Notes: generated from the letters alone by a model not told the origin. A DNA stretch of 50,973 bases from Thermoanaerobaculia bacterium (GCA_027061805.1 JAMOWA010000040.1:1-50973); one strand, 5' to 3'. Shown: positions 17,313 to 26,418, numbered from the stretch's first letter. Numbers and translations are program-made.

Positions 17313-18124
17313 GGCCCGAGAGCTTCGCCTTTCTCCAGGATCTCCTGCACCGGGAGACCGGCATCGTCATGGACGACGGGAAGGAGTACCTGGTGCTCAC
17401 CCGGTTGCGGACCGTCGTGAGGAGCGAGGGCCTCTCGGGAGTGGACGAGCTGGTGGAGCTGCTCAGGTCGCGTCCGCGCCATCCGCTCCGCCGGCGGATC
17501 CTGGAGACCCTGATCACCACCGAGACGTCGTTCTTCAGGGACGTGCGTCCCTTCACGAGCCTCAAGGAGGTCCTGATCCCACTCCTCGTGGAGCGACGTG
17601 CCCCGAGCCGGACGCTCCGGTTCTGGTCCGCAGCCTGCTCCACGGGCCAGGAACCCTACAGCCTCGCCATGCTGATCCGGGAGCATTTCCCCGAGCTGGA
17701 AGAATGGCGGATCAAGATCCTGGCGTCGGATGTCTCCTCCGAGGTCCTGGAGCGGGCCCGGACCGGAATCTACAGCCAGATGGAGGTCAATCGCGGCGTG
17801 CCGACCCCGCTGCTGATGAAGTACTTCCGGAGGGAGGGGCTGAACTGGGTGGTGAACGGAGAGATTCGCAGGATGGTGGATTTCGTCGAGATCAACCTGG
17901 CTGGCGAGCTGCCGAAGCTCCCCGAGATGGACATCATCTTCCTGCGCAATGTGCTGATCTACTTCCGCGAGGATGTCCGGCGGAAGGTTCTGGAACGGGT
18001 GGCCGGGCTGCTCCGGTCTGACGGGTACCTCTTTGTCGGGGGGGCGGAGACGCTGATCACGCATCAGGATCTGTTCGAGCGGGTCCAGATCTCCAACACG
18101 TCGTGCTTCCGGCCCCGCCGGTGA
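17309..18124 (+). CDS. cheR: Chemotaxis protein methyltransferase CheR
   Basis: This 271-residue SAM-dependent methyltransferase modifies receptor glutamates. It has the helical CheR N-domain (about 1-75) and the SAM-binding domain with FWSAACSTGQEPYSLAML (about 103-120), LASDVSSEVLERARTGIY and FLRNVLIYF. ATG 17309 overlaps the cheB TGA. It opposes CheB. Since the operon's receptor lacks a C-terminal pentapeptide, CheR should act by direct recognition of methylation helices. Confidence 0.95.
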   Translation: MRPESFAFLQDLLHRETGIVMDDGKEYLVLTRLRTVVRSEGLSGVDELVELLRSRPRHPLRRRILETLITTETSFFRDVRPFTSLKEVLIPLLVERRAPSRTLRFWSAACSTGQEPYSLAMLIREHFPELEEWRIKILASDVSSEVLERARTGIYSQMEVNRGVPTPLLMKYFRREGLNWVVNGEIRRMVDFVEINLAGELPKLPEMDIIFLRNVLIYFREDVRRKVLERVAGLLRSDGYLFVGGAETLITHQDLFERVQISNTSCFRPRR

Positions 18125-18141
18125 CATGGGAGAATGGGATC

Positions 18142-18600
18142 ATGATTCACGAGGACGAGATTGCCCAGATCGTCACGAGCATCTGGACGTCGATTCTGGA
18201 CCGCATGGTCGAGGTGGACGAGACCTGCTGTGACGAACCGTGGTCCATGCCCGGCCGGACGCTCACCGGATGCGTCCAGCTGACAGGGGATTTCGAGGGG
18301 GCCACGCTGCTGTTCTGCACGGCGGAGCTGGCCCGCTCACTGGCCTCCGTGATGTTCTCCGAGGATCCCGAGAGCCTGTCGTCCGAGGAGATCCGCGATG
18401 CCCTGGGAGAGCTGGTGAACATGGTGGCCGGCAACATCAAGCCCATGCTCGAGGGAAGCTCTCGCCTGTCGCTGCCCTCGGTGGTGGAAGGCGCGGACTA
18501 CGAGGTCATTGTCCCTGGCAGCCGTGTGGTCTGCAAGGTGGGCTTTCGCTGCGAGGGCGAGCCGCTGCTGGTCACCTTCGTGGAGCGTCAGAACGGCTGA
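18142..18600 (+). CDS. cheX: CheX-type CheY-phosphate phosphatase
   Basis: This 152-residue protein belongs to the CheC/CheX/FliY family. The phosphatase helix motif is visible as E90-x2-N93 within DALGELVNMVAGNIK. One such motif and the small single-domain size fit CheX rather than CheC. It would dephosphorylate CheY-P and end signalling; no CheD or CheZ is encoded here. ATG 18142 has GGGAGAATGGG upstream, and the frame to 18103 would overlap cheR without an SD. It is the last gene of the operon, followed by 208 bp without a recognised gene before the convergent glycosyltransferase gene. Confidence 0.85.
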   Translation: MIHEDEIAQIVTSIWTSILDRMVEVDETCCDEPWSMPGRTLTGCVQLTGDFEGATLLFCTAELARSLASVMFSEDPESLSSEEIRDALGELVNMVAGNIKPMLEGSSRLSLPSVVEGADYEVIVPGSRVVCKVGFRCEGEPLLVTFVERQNG

Positions 18601-18808
18601 CCCCTCCGGGACGGCACGGGCAACAGTTGACTCCGACTTTCCGCGTGACACTCACCTTGCGAGGAACAGGGTGGCAGAGGAGAGGGGATGATCCTCGTCT
18701 CTTCATGGCGTTCCTGGCAGAGGGGCGGCCACCCCTTCACGAGCGCGGGAAAGGGGGGGGCAGACATCACCTGAGGCGGCCGACGTTGCGCGGGGACGGG
18801 CCCGGCGG

Positions 18809-19948
18809 CTACAGGCCGCGCTGCACCACCTCGTCCAGGAGGGCCTCGAGCTCGGCGGCGTGGCGGTCCCGGGTGAAGCGCCCCGCGGTCCGCGCCACGC
18901 CCTCGCGGAGCCGTGCCAGCACGGTCCCGTCCAGGGAGGCGAAGGCCGCGGCCAGGGCACCCTCGTCCCCCGGTGGGACCACGAGGCCGTTCTCCCCGTC
19001 CCGCACCACGTCCGTGATGCTGCCCGCCGCGGTGCTCACCACGGGAACGCCGTGGGCCATGGCCAGGGGAACCACCGCGGACTGGGAGGCCGCCAGGTAG
19101 GGCAGCACCACCACGTCGGCGGCGGCCAGCAGTCCGGGCATCCTCCACTCGGGCACCCAGGCGAGGTCCAGCCCCACCCGGTGCTCCAGGCCGAGCTCCC
19201 GGTGCAGCGTACGGAGCCGCTCCCCCAGCCCGCCCCAGGGCTCCCCGGCCACCAGGAGCCTCCACGGCGAGTCGTCGGGGAGCCGTGCGAAGGCCCTGAG
19301 CAGGACCTCCACGCCCTTGTAGGGCCGGATCAGGCCAACGAAGAGGGCCAGGCGCTCGCTCTCCCCCACCCCCAGCTCCTGCCGCACCGCGTCCCGCGGG
19401 GGGCCGGCATCCGCCCGGGGGAAGGCCAGGGGCCACGCCCGGACCGGCGTTCCGAAGCGGGACCTCCGGAGCTCCTCCGCAAGCAGCTCGCCGTGGGTGA
19501 ACAGCCCCGAGGCCAGCCCCAGCACCATCCGTCCCGCAAGGCGCTGCACCACACGCCGCTCGTGGTCCGCCACGTTGTGGACCACGACCACGGCGGGAGG
19601 CCTCTCCGGGGGTGGCCCCGAGAGGAGGTAGCACCACAGCGGCATCCAGGCCCACGTCCAGTGGGGCAGGATCCAGGCATCCGCGAACCGGTCCAGGGCC
19701 TCCCGGCGAACCGGACCCCATCGCCACGGCGAGAAGGGTTCCAGCACCGGCCGGGCCCCTTCCACCTGCGGGCAGGCCCCGGGATCGCGGTCGTCCCGGC
19801 CCGGGTAGAGCCAGCGGGGGTACTGGCGGAGGGGTGTGAAGAACCCCACCTCGTGCCCCCGCTCCCTCAGGGCGAGCACGAGGTCCGTGGTGGTCCTGGC
19901 GATGCCCCCCCGGAACGGGTGGCCCGGGCCGAAGACCAGGAGCCGCAT
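18809..19948 (-). CDS. GT4-type glycosyltransferase
   Basis: This 379-residue cytoplasmic GT-B enzyme has an N-terminal half with GPGHPFRGGIARTTTDLVLALRERGHEV. The C-terminal half has VGLIRPYKGVEVLLRAFARL, the DVVVLPYLAASQSAVVPLAMAHGVPVVST donor-site region with a Gln-Ser in place of the usual acidic E...E motif, and DGENGLVVPPGD. It probably transfers a sugar to lipid or glycan, with donor and acceptor unknown. The start ATG overlaps the stop of coaD (TGATG), so it is translated from the same mRNA and lacks an SD of its own. It is last in the S55/propeller/coaD/GT operon. Confidence 0.88.
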   Translation of the reverse strand: MRLLVFGPGHPFRGGIARTTTDLVLALRERGHEVGFFTPLRQYPRWLYPGRDDRDPGACPQVEGARPVLEPFSPWRWGPVRREALDRFADAWILPHWTWAWMPLWCYLLSGPPPERPPAVVVVHNVADHERRVVQRLAGRMVLGLASGLFTHGELLAEELRRSRFGTPVRAWPLAFPRADAGPPRDAVRQELGVGESERLALFVGLIRPYKGVEVLLRAFARLPDDSPWRLLVAGEPWGGLGERLRTLHRELGLEHRVGLDLAWVPEWRMPGLLAAADVVVLPYLAASQSAVVPLAMAHGVPVVSTAAGSITDVVRDGENGLVVPPGDEGALAAAFASLDGTVLARLREGVARTAGRFTRDRHAAELEALLDEVVQRGL

Positions 19949-20466
19949 CAGCGCGTGGGCGGGTGGGTCGCCTTCCGGTACCGGGCCTCCAGGTGGTGCC
20001 GCACGGCATCGGGCACCAGCCCCGTCACGTCGCCGCCCAGGGCCACCACCTCCTTCACGAGCCGGGAGGACAGGTAGGTGTACTCCTCCTTGGGGGTCAG
20101 GAAGACCGTCTCGGCCTGGGGGTAGAGCCGTCGGTTCATGAGCGCCATCTGGAATTCGTACTCGAAGTCGGAGACCGCCCTCATGCCCCGGATGATGATG
20201 GTGGCGTCCAGCTCCTTGAGGAAGTTCACCAGCAGCCCGGAGAAGCAGCGCACCTCCACCTGGGGTTCGTCCGCGAAGAGCTCCCGGATCATCTCCCGGC
20301 GCTCCAGCGGCGTGAACAGGGCGTCCTTGGAGGCGTTCTCGAGGATGCCGACGACCACCCGCGGGAAGATGTGGGCCGCCCTGTGGATGATGTCCACATG
20401 GCCCAGGTGGATGGGGTCGAAGGACCCCGGGTACACAGCCAGCGTCGCCGTGTCAGGTCTCGTCAT
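19948..20466 (-). CDS. coaD: Phosphopantetheine adenylyltransferase
   Basis: This 172-residue enzyme converts 4'-phosphopantetheine and ATP to dephospho-CoA. Nucleotidyltransferase motif GSFDPIHLGH has H20 and H23; RGMRAVSDFEYE and the C-terminal SSRLVKEV motif are present. It is slightly longer than the typical 160 residues because of N- and C-terminal tails. ATG 20466 has GGAGGAG upstream and overlaps the preceding stop by ATGA. An essential CoA gene embedded between a secreted propeller and a glycosyltransferase suggests shared transcription rather than shared function. Confidence 0.96.
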   Translation of the reverse strand: MTRPDTATLAVYPGSFDPIHLGHVDIIHRAAHIFPRVVVGILENASKDALFTPLERREMIRELFADEPQVEVRCFSGLLVNFLKELDATIIIRGMRAVSDFEYEFQMALMNRRLYPQAETVFLTPKEEYTYLSSRLVKEVVALGGDVTGLVPDAVRHHLEARYRKATHPPTR

Positions 20467-22562
20467 GGCGCCTGCTCCTCCACGGCTCCGGCCGTGGCCC
20501 GGTTGTGGTGGCGGTCGACGACCCGGACCACGAGCACGTGCCGTCCCGCTACCACCGGGATCCGGAACCGCTCCACCCCTCCGTCAGGGATGCCGTCCTC
20601 CGGCGTCATTCCGGTCCAGCGTTCCCCGTCCCGGGACCACTCGGCACGTGCGATGGAACTGCCGACATCACGGGCCTCCACGAGCCACGTCCCGCCGTCC
20701 CGCCGGATCGTCACCTCCGGCGGCGTGGTGTCCACGGTGAACCACCGGCTCAGGCCGGTGGTCTCCAGGGGCGCCGCGGGGTTCCGGGCCCTGTCCGAGG
20801 CGGTGATCCGGAATCGGTACCGTCCGTCGGGCACCGCCGTGACATCCACACCCAGCTGGGTGGCCTCCAGGTCGCGGCGCACCGGAAAGGTGAAACCGTC
20901 GGCCCGCTCGAGCTCCACGTCGAAGAGCAGGGGATCCCTGTTGGGATCCTCGGCCTTCCACGAGACCGTCCGGTACCCCACCCGCCAGTACTTCTTGCCG
21001 CGCCTGGTGGAGGCGGCCTTCCTGGTCTTCGTGCCGAGCACCGTGAAGATCCCCCGCTGGTCCGGGTGCTCCACCTGGACGAACTGTCCCGAGGGCGGAG
21101 GTGACGCCAGCCACACGGCACCGGGCTCCTCCACCGTGATGGATTTCAGGACGGGCGGGGCATTCACGGTCTGCCACGACACCTCCACGAGGTCCACGCC
21201 ATCCGCCGCCTCCCCGGGGATCTCGAGCTCCCACTGGAGCGAGGGGGCCGCGTGCAGCGGCACCACGCCCCCGGCCGCCGGGAGCCATCCGGTCCATGGC
21301 AGCCACGAGGCGTCGGGGTCCGCCGTGAGGCCAGACCGGAACCGGATGCGGACCCCCGCCGTGTCCGGAAGAACCCGGTACCGTCCGAAACGGGCCGGGA
21401 TCTTGAACCGCTTCACCGGGCTCCGGAACGTCCCGCCCCTGCGGGAGCCTTCGCCACGCAGGAGCACCGAGGCGGGCCCCTGGGTCAGCGCCACCTTCCC
21501 GCCGTCGGCGAAGGCCGCCACCTGCACCGCATCCACCACGGCCAGCCGGGTACCCCAGGCCCCTTCGAAGCGCCAGATCTCCCCCTCCCACCCCGTGCCC
21601 GCCAGGATGCCGCTGCCGTCCCACGCCAGGGCCGAGACCACCTGGTCCGCGAAACGCCGGACCGACAGCACCACGCCATCGGGGGTCACCCGCAGCAGCT
21701 CCGAGGAGGCGGTCTTCCCGTTGACCTTCGGGAGCTTGAGGTCACCCACCGAGGCCGTGACCGTGGCACCGTCCTTCGTGGTGCCGTCCTTCCGGGACGA
21801 GGTCCTGGTCTTCCGTGGCTCCCCGGGCTCGCCCACCACGGCCGCCGCCCAGATCACGCCGTCCGGCGCGGCCACCACGTCCGCGATCTCGGTGAAGGGC
21901 GTGTCCGCCACGACCCCCACCCTTCTGTCGGCATCCACCCGCATCACGTACCCCTTGCCGGAGGTCCCCACCACCAGCGATCCATCCCGGACCGCGAGGC
22001 ACCGGGCGTGGACGTCCGGAAGCTCCACCCACCGCTCGAGCCCGCGGCGGGTCACCCTGTAGAGGGTCGCGGGAGGACCGGCCGCAGCCACCGCCGTGTC
22101 CCCGAACCAGGCCAGATCCCAGATTCCCCCCTCGCCCAGCCGCCCGACCTCCTCCAGGGAGCCGGAGGTGAAACGGTAGAGGACCGCCGGGCCCACCGAG
22201 GCCACCAGGAGGTCACCGTCCGGGAGGGCCAGCAGGGCCGTCACCTGCTGCGAGGGCACCTCGGCCAGGACCTCCCTCCGGTCACCCGAGATCCGGACGA
22301 GCCGGGCAGGGTTGCCCGTTCCCGCCACGAGCGTGCCGTCGGGGAGCCTGACCGCCGCCAGGACCACGGGCTCCTCCAGGACGGCGACCGGCCGCCACGG
22401 GCTCGCCGGCACGAGCCGCCCGTCGAGGGTCAGCGCCACACCGTTGCCGCGGCCGCCGGCCAGATCGCTGGCGGTGTCCAGGATCCAGCGCTCGGTCTGC
22501 GTCGCACCTGCGGGAAACGACACGGCCAGCCACACGATCAATCCCAGAACACCCGGCCTCAT
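20463..22562 (-). CDS. Secreted beta-propeller protein with C-terminal Ig/FN3-like domain
   Basis: This 699-residue protein has a signal peptide (about 1-20, ...SFPAGA). Residues about 45-340 contain repeated WD/NHL-like blades (for example VLAAVRLPDGTLVAGTGNPARLVRI, VTALLALPDGDLLVASVGPAVLYRF). C-terminal beta-sandwich segments include DTTPPEVTIRRDG and GRYRFRITASDRARNPAAP. It is probably periplasmic or surface-located; no catalytic residues are evident. ATG 22562 has GAGGAGGGG and overlaps the S55 peptidase stop by ATGA. The fixed overlap suggests the propeller is a substrate, regulator or partner of the protease. The specific function is unknown. Confidence 0.8.
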   Translation of the reverse strand: MRPGVLGLIVWLAVSFPAGATQTERWILDTASDLAGGRGNGVALTLDGRLVPASPWRPVAVLEEPVVLAAVRLPDGTLVAGTGNPARLVRISGDRREVLAEVPSQQVTALLALPDGDLLVASVGPAVLYRFTSGSLEEVGRLGEGGIWDLAWFGDTAVAAAGPPATLYRVTRRGLERWVELPDVHARCLAVRDGSLVVGTSGKGYVMRVDADRRVGVVADTPFTEIADVVAAPDGVIWAAAVVGEPGEPRKTRTSSRKDGTTKDGATVTASVGDLKLPKVNGKTASSELLRVTPDGVVLSVRRFADQVVSALAWDGSGILAGTGWEGEIWRFEGAWGTRLAVVDAVQVAAFADGGKVALTQGPASVLLRGEGSRRGGTFRSPVKRFKIPARFGRYRVLPDTAGVRIRFRSGLTADPDASWLPWTGWLPAAGGVVPLHAAPSLQWELEIPGEAADGVDLVEVSWQTVNAPPVLKSITVEEPGAVWLASPPPSGQFVQVEHPDQRGIFTVLGTKTRKAASTRRGKKYWRVGYRTVSWKAEDPNRDPLLFDVELERADGFTFPVRRDLEATQLGVDVTAVPDGRYRFRITASDRARNPAAPLETTGLSRWFTVDTTPPEVTIRRDGGTWLVEARDVGSSIARAEWSRDGERWTGMTPEDGIPDGGVERFRIPVVAGRHVLVVRVVDRHHNRATAGAVEEQAP

Positions 22563-24337
22563 GTCCCCTCCTCACCCTCCCCGGGCACGTTCCCGGGGCC
22601 ATCGGTCCTCACCTTCAACCTGACCCTCACCGCCCCGGTGACCGGCTCGCCCAGGTCCACGACCCTGCGGGACACCACCCTGTGGGTGGCGGTCTTCACC
22701 TGGGAGGCACTCCCGGCCTCCAGCGCCAGCACCATGGAGGGCGGCGCCGCCACCGTGCCGCCGTCGAGCACCACCGAGGGCTCCTTCCGCTCCAGCGCCA
22801 GGACCAGTGAGCTCGCCGGGAGGAGCCGCCCCAGGAGCCGCAGATCGTCCCCGAAGGAGGCGGAGCGGAAGGGCCGGGCCTTGAGGTCGTACTGCGTCCA
22901 GGCACTCCCATCGCCCACCACCAGGTCCAGGCGACCGGCCGGCAGTCCCGCCGGGACCGTGATCCGCTCGGTGCGCCACACCTCGCCGCGGCCCCACCTC
23001 TGCAGACGCAGGCGAACCGCCAGCTCCTCGCCGGGGCGCACCACGGTCCTCTCCGGGATGGCTTCCACCAGCACGGTCCGGCGGATCTCCTCCCGGCTGG
23101 TGATGGTGATCCTGATCGTGGCGAGCGGCGGGCGCTCGAAGGGTGAAGCCTCGATGTACGCCACCACCGCCGCCGCCAGTGTGGCCACCTGGGCGGGAGC
23201 ATCCGGCCGGGACAGGGACTCGGAGAACGCCGCGCTCCGGCCATCCCCGAAGGCCAGGTCCACCGTCATGCCCAGGGTCTGCTCCCCGAAGGACCGGCCC
23301 CGGGCCGCGATGGAGGCGTTGGTCAGGTAGGCCACGAGGAGCGGCAGCAGCGACCGGTCCGGGACGGCCCTGTACCGGTAGGTGGCCTCGCCGGTCTCCA
23401 CCACCACCGGCACCATGGGAGCCGTCTCACCCACGAGGCCCCACACACCGCGGGCCCGGTCCACCCTGAGCGCCCCGATGTCGGGCCCCGCGGTGAAGAA
23501 CTTGAACGACGAGTCGAGGCTCGGGAGGACCGCCGTCACCCGGGCCGAGGCCAGCGGCAGGTCGGTGGACCCGGCCCCGAGGAAGGGGTGACCGAAGGCC
23601 CACACCTGGTTGCCACGCACCTCCGTGACGGTACCCCCCGCACTGACCACCGCATCGCCATCCACCAGGATGGCGGCCACCATGGACCCCGGGCGCAGGG
23701 GGGCCGCTCCGGCCTCCGGACTCCGCCCACCGCCCCCTCCGGTCACCATCCCCAGGCGGCCGAGACCCTCCTCCACCCAACCCGTGGGGGCGCCCGCCCC
23801 CAGCGAAAGGGCCAGGAGGCTCCGCCCCCGGGAGGGCCGGCCCGGCACGAGCCACCGCACCAGCTCCGGACCGAGACGGTCCTCGCGCCACGCCGACACG
23901 ATCTCCTCCATGGATGGCCGGTCCAGGCCCGGCGGTGGGGAGGAAGAGCGATCCGCCAGTCCGGCCATGCGCGAGAACGGTGTGACCCCGGCGATGGGCT
24001 CTCTGGAGAAGGCCCATCCGAAGGCCACGGCCCCCAGGAGCTTCCCACCCACGTACACCGGCGACCCACTCATCCCGGCGATGATCCCGGTGGCGGCGAA
24101 ACGGGGATCGTCCAGACGGACGAGCACCATCTCGCCCTCCGGTGTCGCACCGCCCTGGTGTCCGAGGATCGTCACCGGGAACTCCACCAGTTCCCCGCCC
24201 TCCATCTCGGTCACGCAGGTCCCCCGGGTCCCGGGCGGGATGGACGCCACGTCCTCCACCTCGGGTACCGTTGCGCCCACGGAAACGGCAAGGACCAGCG
24301 GCACCAGCAGGAACGGTATGAGGGCCGGGAGCTTCAT
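22559..24337 (-). CDS. SpoIVB-type S55 family serine peptidase, exported
   Basis: This 592-residue protein has a signal peptide (about 1-22). The S55 fold carries IIAGMSGSPVYVGGKLLGAVAFGW with likely nucleophile Ser90 and VWAFGHPFLGAG with His250, then a long beta-rich C-terminus. In Bacillus, SpoIVB processes SpoIVFA by regulated proteolysis in sporulation. There is no PDZ-like or sporulation context here, and this longer diderm version is probably periplasmic. ATG 24337 lacks an SD; TAGAAT ends 8 nt upstream, suggesting a leaderless transcript. First gene of the four-gene minus-strand operon with propeller, coaD and GT4. Confidence 0.85.
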   Translation of the reverse strand: MKLPALIPFLLVPLVLAVSVGATVPEVEDVASIPPGTRGTCVTEMEGGELVEFPVTILGHQGGATPEGEMVLVRLDDPRFAATGIIAGMSGSPVYVGGKLLGAVAFGWAFSREPIAGVTPFSRMAGLADRSSSPPPGLDRPSMEEIVSAWREDRLGPELVRWLVPGRPSRGRSLLALSLGAGAPTGWVEEGLGRLGMVTGGGGGRSPEAGAAPLRPGSMVAAILVDGDAVVSAGGTVTEVRGNQVWAFGHPFLGAGSTDLPLASARVTAVLPSLDSSFKFFTAGPDIGALRVDRARGVWGLVGETAPMVPVVVETGEATYRYRAVPDRSLLPLLVAYLTNASIAARGRSFGEQTLGMTVDLAFGDGRSAAFSESLSRPDAPAQVATLAAAVVAYIEASPFERPPLATIRITITSREEIRRTVLVEAIPERTVVRPGEELAVRLRLQRWGRGEVWRTERITVPAGLPAGRLDLVVGDGSAWTQYDLKARPFRSASFGDDLRLLGRLLPASSLVLALERKEPSVVLDGGTVAAPPSMVLALEAGSASQVKTATHRVVSRRVVDLGEPVTGAVRVRLKVRTDGPGNVPGEGEEGT

Positions 24338-24345
24338 GACAGGTC

Positions 24346-24351
24346 ATTCTA
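24346..24351 (-). promoter_or_regulatory. -10 box of the S55 peptidase operon (leaderless type)
   Basis: TAGAAT at 24351-24346, 8 nt before ATG 24337, with no Shine-Dalgarno. No convincing -35 was found. Confidence 0.45.
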
Positions 24352-24460
24352 CACGGACGGCGGCGGAGGACGGCGCGCCCGGCAGGGCCACCGGACGCAA
24401 TCGCCGTGTCCCGTCGCCGCGAACCGCCGCCGACCCCGACCCCGCCCTCCGGCATTGACG

Positions 24461-24466
24461 TACACT
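24461..24466 (+). promoter_or_regulatory. -10 box of the TPR/cNMP gene
   Basis: TACACT at 24461-24466, preceded by CATTGACG; 29 nt before ATG 24496, giving a leader of only about 23 nt without a clear SD. Confidence 0.35.
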
Positions 24467-24495
24467 GCCCTGCTTCGTACCATGGTGTTTCGAAC

Positions 24496-26214
24496 ATGGT
24501 CATGGACACGATTCATCCCCATCCGGCCCTCGTGGAGCGGATCATCGCCATCGCGCGGCGCCTGGCCACGGTGCACAGGTCGGCGGAGGCCGCCGATCTT
24601 CTCGAGGTGGCTGCCATGCTGTCATCCCGGGGAGCGGCCCTTCTCGAGGAGGCCCAGCAGCTCCGGGAGACCGAGGGGGGTGGAACGTTCGACCGGGAGT
24701 TCAAGCGGCGGAACCTCGAGTCCTCCCACGCCATCGGCATGGGCAATCTCTTCCTGAGCCGCGCGGAGCTCGAGCGCGCTGTGGAGATGTTCGACTTCGC
24801 CAAGCTCCGGACGCCGTACCACTACCTGGCCTACGCCGCCTCGGGTTTCCTCCACCTCAGGCACGGAGACCCGGCGACGGCGCTCCAGGAGTTCTCCCAG
24901 GCACGGCGCCTGAACCCCCTGGACCTCCGGCTCGCCGTGGAGACCTCCCGCGCGGCACTCCAGCTCGAGAGCTACGAGGTGGCCCTGGAGCACGCCGTGG
25001 ATGCCATGCTGCTCTCCCAGTGGGGGACCCACCGCGAGCAGGAACAGGACCGGCGGCGGGTCACCACACTGGCCCGGCTCTGCGGCAGGGATGACGCTGC
25101 GGTGGACGCGCTGATCAGCGAGCGGGCCAACGCCCTGCAGAAGGCGTGCGAGAACGTGGCGCTGTCACAGGCGCGGATCTTCTCCACCCGCCGCCTGCCT
25201 CCCGGGCCCGCACGCGTCCGGTCGACCGGCAGGGAGCGGGAGAAGCTCATCCACAGGGCCTCGGAGCTCCGGAGCATGGGCATCTTCAGCCACTTCGGCG
25301 ACGACCAGCTCATCGCCCTGGCGCGGCTCGTCAGGGAGGTCCGGTTCGAGCACGCCCAGGTGATCTTCCGGGAGGACCTGGAAGGACGCGATCTGTACCT
25401 CCTCCGGGAAGGCACGGTCCACGTCACGCGCAAGACGCCTGCCGGCACCCAGGTGCTGTCCACGCTGGGTCCCGGCTCGCTCTTCGGCGAGGTGGCCTAC
25501 CTGGATGGGGGCCGGCGATCCGCCACCGCCATCAGCGTGGGCGAGGGCTCCTTCCATGTGGTTCTCGCCTCTGACCTGGACAGGGCGATCCACGAGGACA
25601 GGGAGCTTGCTGCGGCACTCCTGTGGAGTTTCTGGCAGACGCTCTCGGAGAAGGTCCGTTCTGCCAACGCCCAGATGAACGAGCTCTTCGGACCGGTCTT
25701 CGAGGGCTTCGAGAGGCGGGTGGGACACGACACGGGTTCTCCGGTGTCCCTCACCACCCGGGAGAAGGTGGAGGTGCTCGAGGAGCAGGGCCTCTCGGCC
25801 CAGGAGCTCCGTCTCCTGGCCACCTACTCCCAGGAGGAGCGTTTCGAGTCCGGAGCTGTCGTCTTTTCCGAGGGTGAGCGGGGGGACAAGCTCTACATCG
25901 TGGTGGACGGTGCCGTCCGGATCTCCCGGCTGGTTCCCGGCATGGGCGAGGAGTGCCTCACGATCCTGGGGCGCGGTGAGGTCTTCGGGGAGATGGCCCT
26001 CATCGACGAGAAGCCGCGGTCGGCCGACGCCAGGGCCCACACGGGAGGACTCACGGTGTTCTCCATCAGCCGGGCGGTTCTCGAGGAGGTCCTCGCCATG
26101 GACCCCGACGCCGCGGTACAGTTCCTCTCCCTCCTGTGCAGGCTGTTGTGCCGCCGCCTCCGTGCCATGAACGACCGCCTGGTGGCGTGGAGGATCATGT
26201 CCGCCCACCACTGA
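24496..26214 (+). CDS. TPR protein with two cyclic-nucleotide-binding domains
   Basis: About 572 residues, no signal or membrane segment, so cytoplasmic. An N-terminal helical TPR-like region (about 1-210) contains HYLAYAASGFLHLRHGDPATALQEFSQARRLNP-type repeats (about 105-140). Two CNMP domains follow: GSLFGEVAYLDGGRRSATA (about 326) and GEVFGEMALIDEKPRSADA (about 494). Both phosphate-binding cassettes keep the FGE and R-S-A residues needed for cAMP/cGMP. There is no HTH, kinase or cyclase, so the output must be by protein contact. The start is uncertain: GTG 24406 is possible, but the -10 at 24461 makes ATG 24496 or 24502 likely. It is divergent from the S55 operon. Confidence 0.82.
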   Translation: MVMDTIHPHPALVERIIAIARRLATVHRSAEAADLLEVAAMLSSRGAALLEEAQQLRETEGGGTFDREFKRRNLESSHAIGMGNLFLSRAELERAVEMFDFAKLRTPYHYLAYAASGFLHLRHGDPATALQEFSQARRLNPLDLRLAVETSRAALQLESYEVALEHAVDAMLLSQWGTHREQEQDRRRVTTLARLCGRDDAAVDALISERANALQKACENVALSQARIFSTRRLPPGPARVRSTGREREKLIHRASELRSMGIFSHFGDDQLIALARLVREVRFEHAQVIFREDLEGRDLYLLREGTVHVTRKTPAGTQVLSTLGPGSLFGEVAYLDGGRRSATAISVGEGSFHVVLASDLDRAIHEDRELAAALLWSFWQTLSEKVRSANAQMNELFGPVFEGFERRVGHDTGSPVSLTTREKVEVLEEQGLSAQELRLLATYSQEERFESGAVVFSEGERGDKLYIVVDGAVRISRLVPGMGEECLTILGRGEVFGEMALIDEKPRSADARAHTGGLTVFSISRAVLEEVLAMDPDAAVQFLSLLCRLLCRRLRAMNDRLVAWRIMSAHH

Positions 26215-26243
26215 TGGCCGGAACGCCGACGATCAGTCCCCAC

Positions 26244-26418
26244 CCCGGATGATTCATGATGCTTCGACTGCGCGGTGCGATCCACCATTCCTGGCGGCGT
26301 TTTCTCGACTCGGTCGCTCGACGTGCCGCAAGCACGCCTTCGCTCCCTCGCCGTGCGGGAACACCACCAGCAACGGCGCCTCGCACCGCTCGCTCCGAAC
26401 CCTCGTGAACAATCCGGG
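26244..26418. repeat. Interspersed element with imperfect terminal inverted repeats
   Basis: CCCGGATGATTCATGA at 26244-26259 is matched (13 of 16) by the inverse of TCGTGAACAATCCGGG at 26403-26418. The interior has several short GC-rich hairpins and no gene. The right arm ends exactly at the VWA gene's stop codon. Confidence 0.55.
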
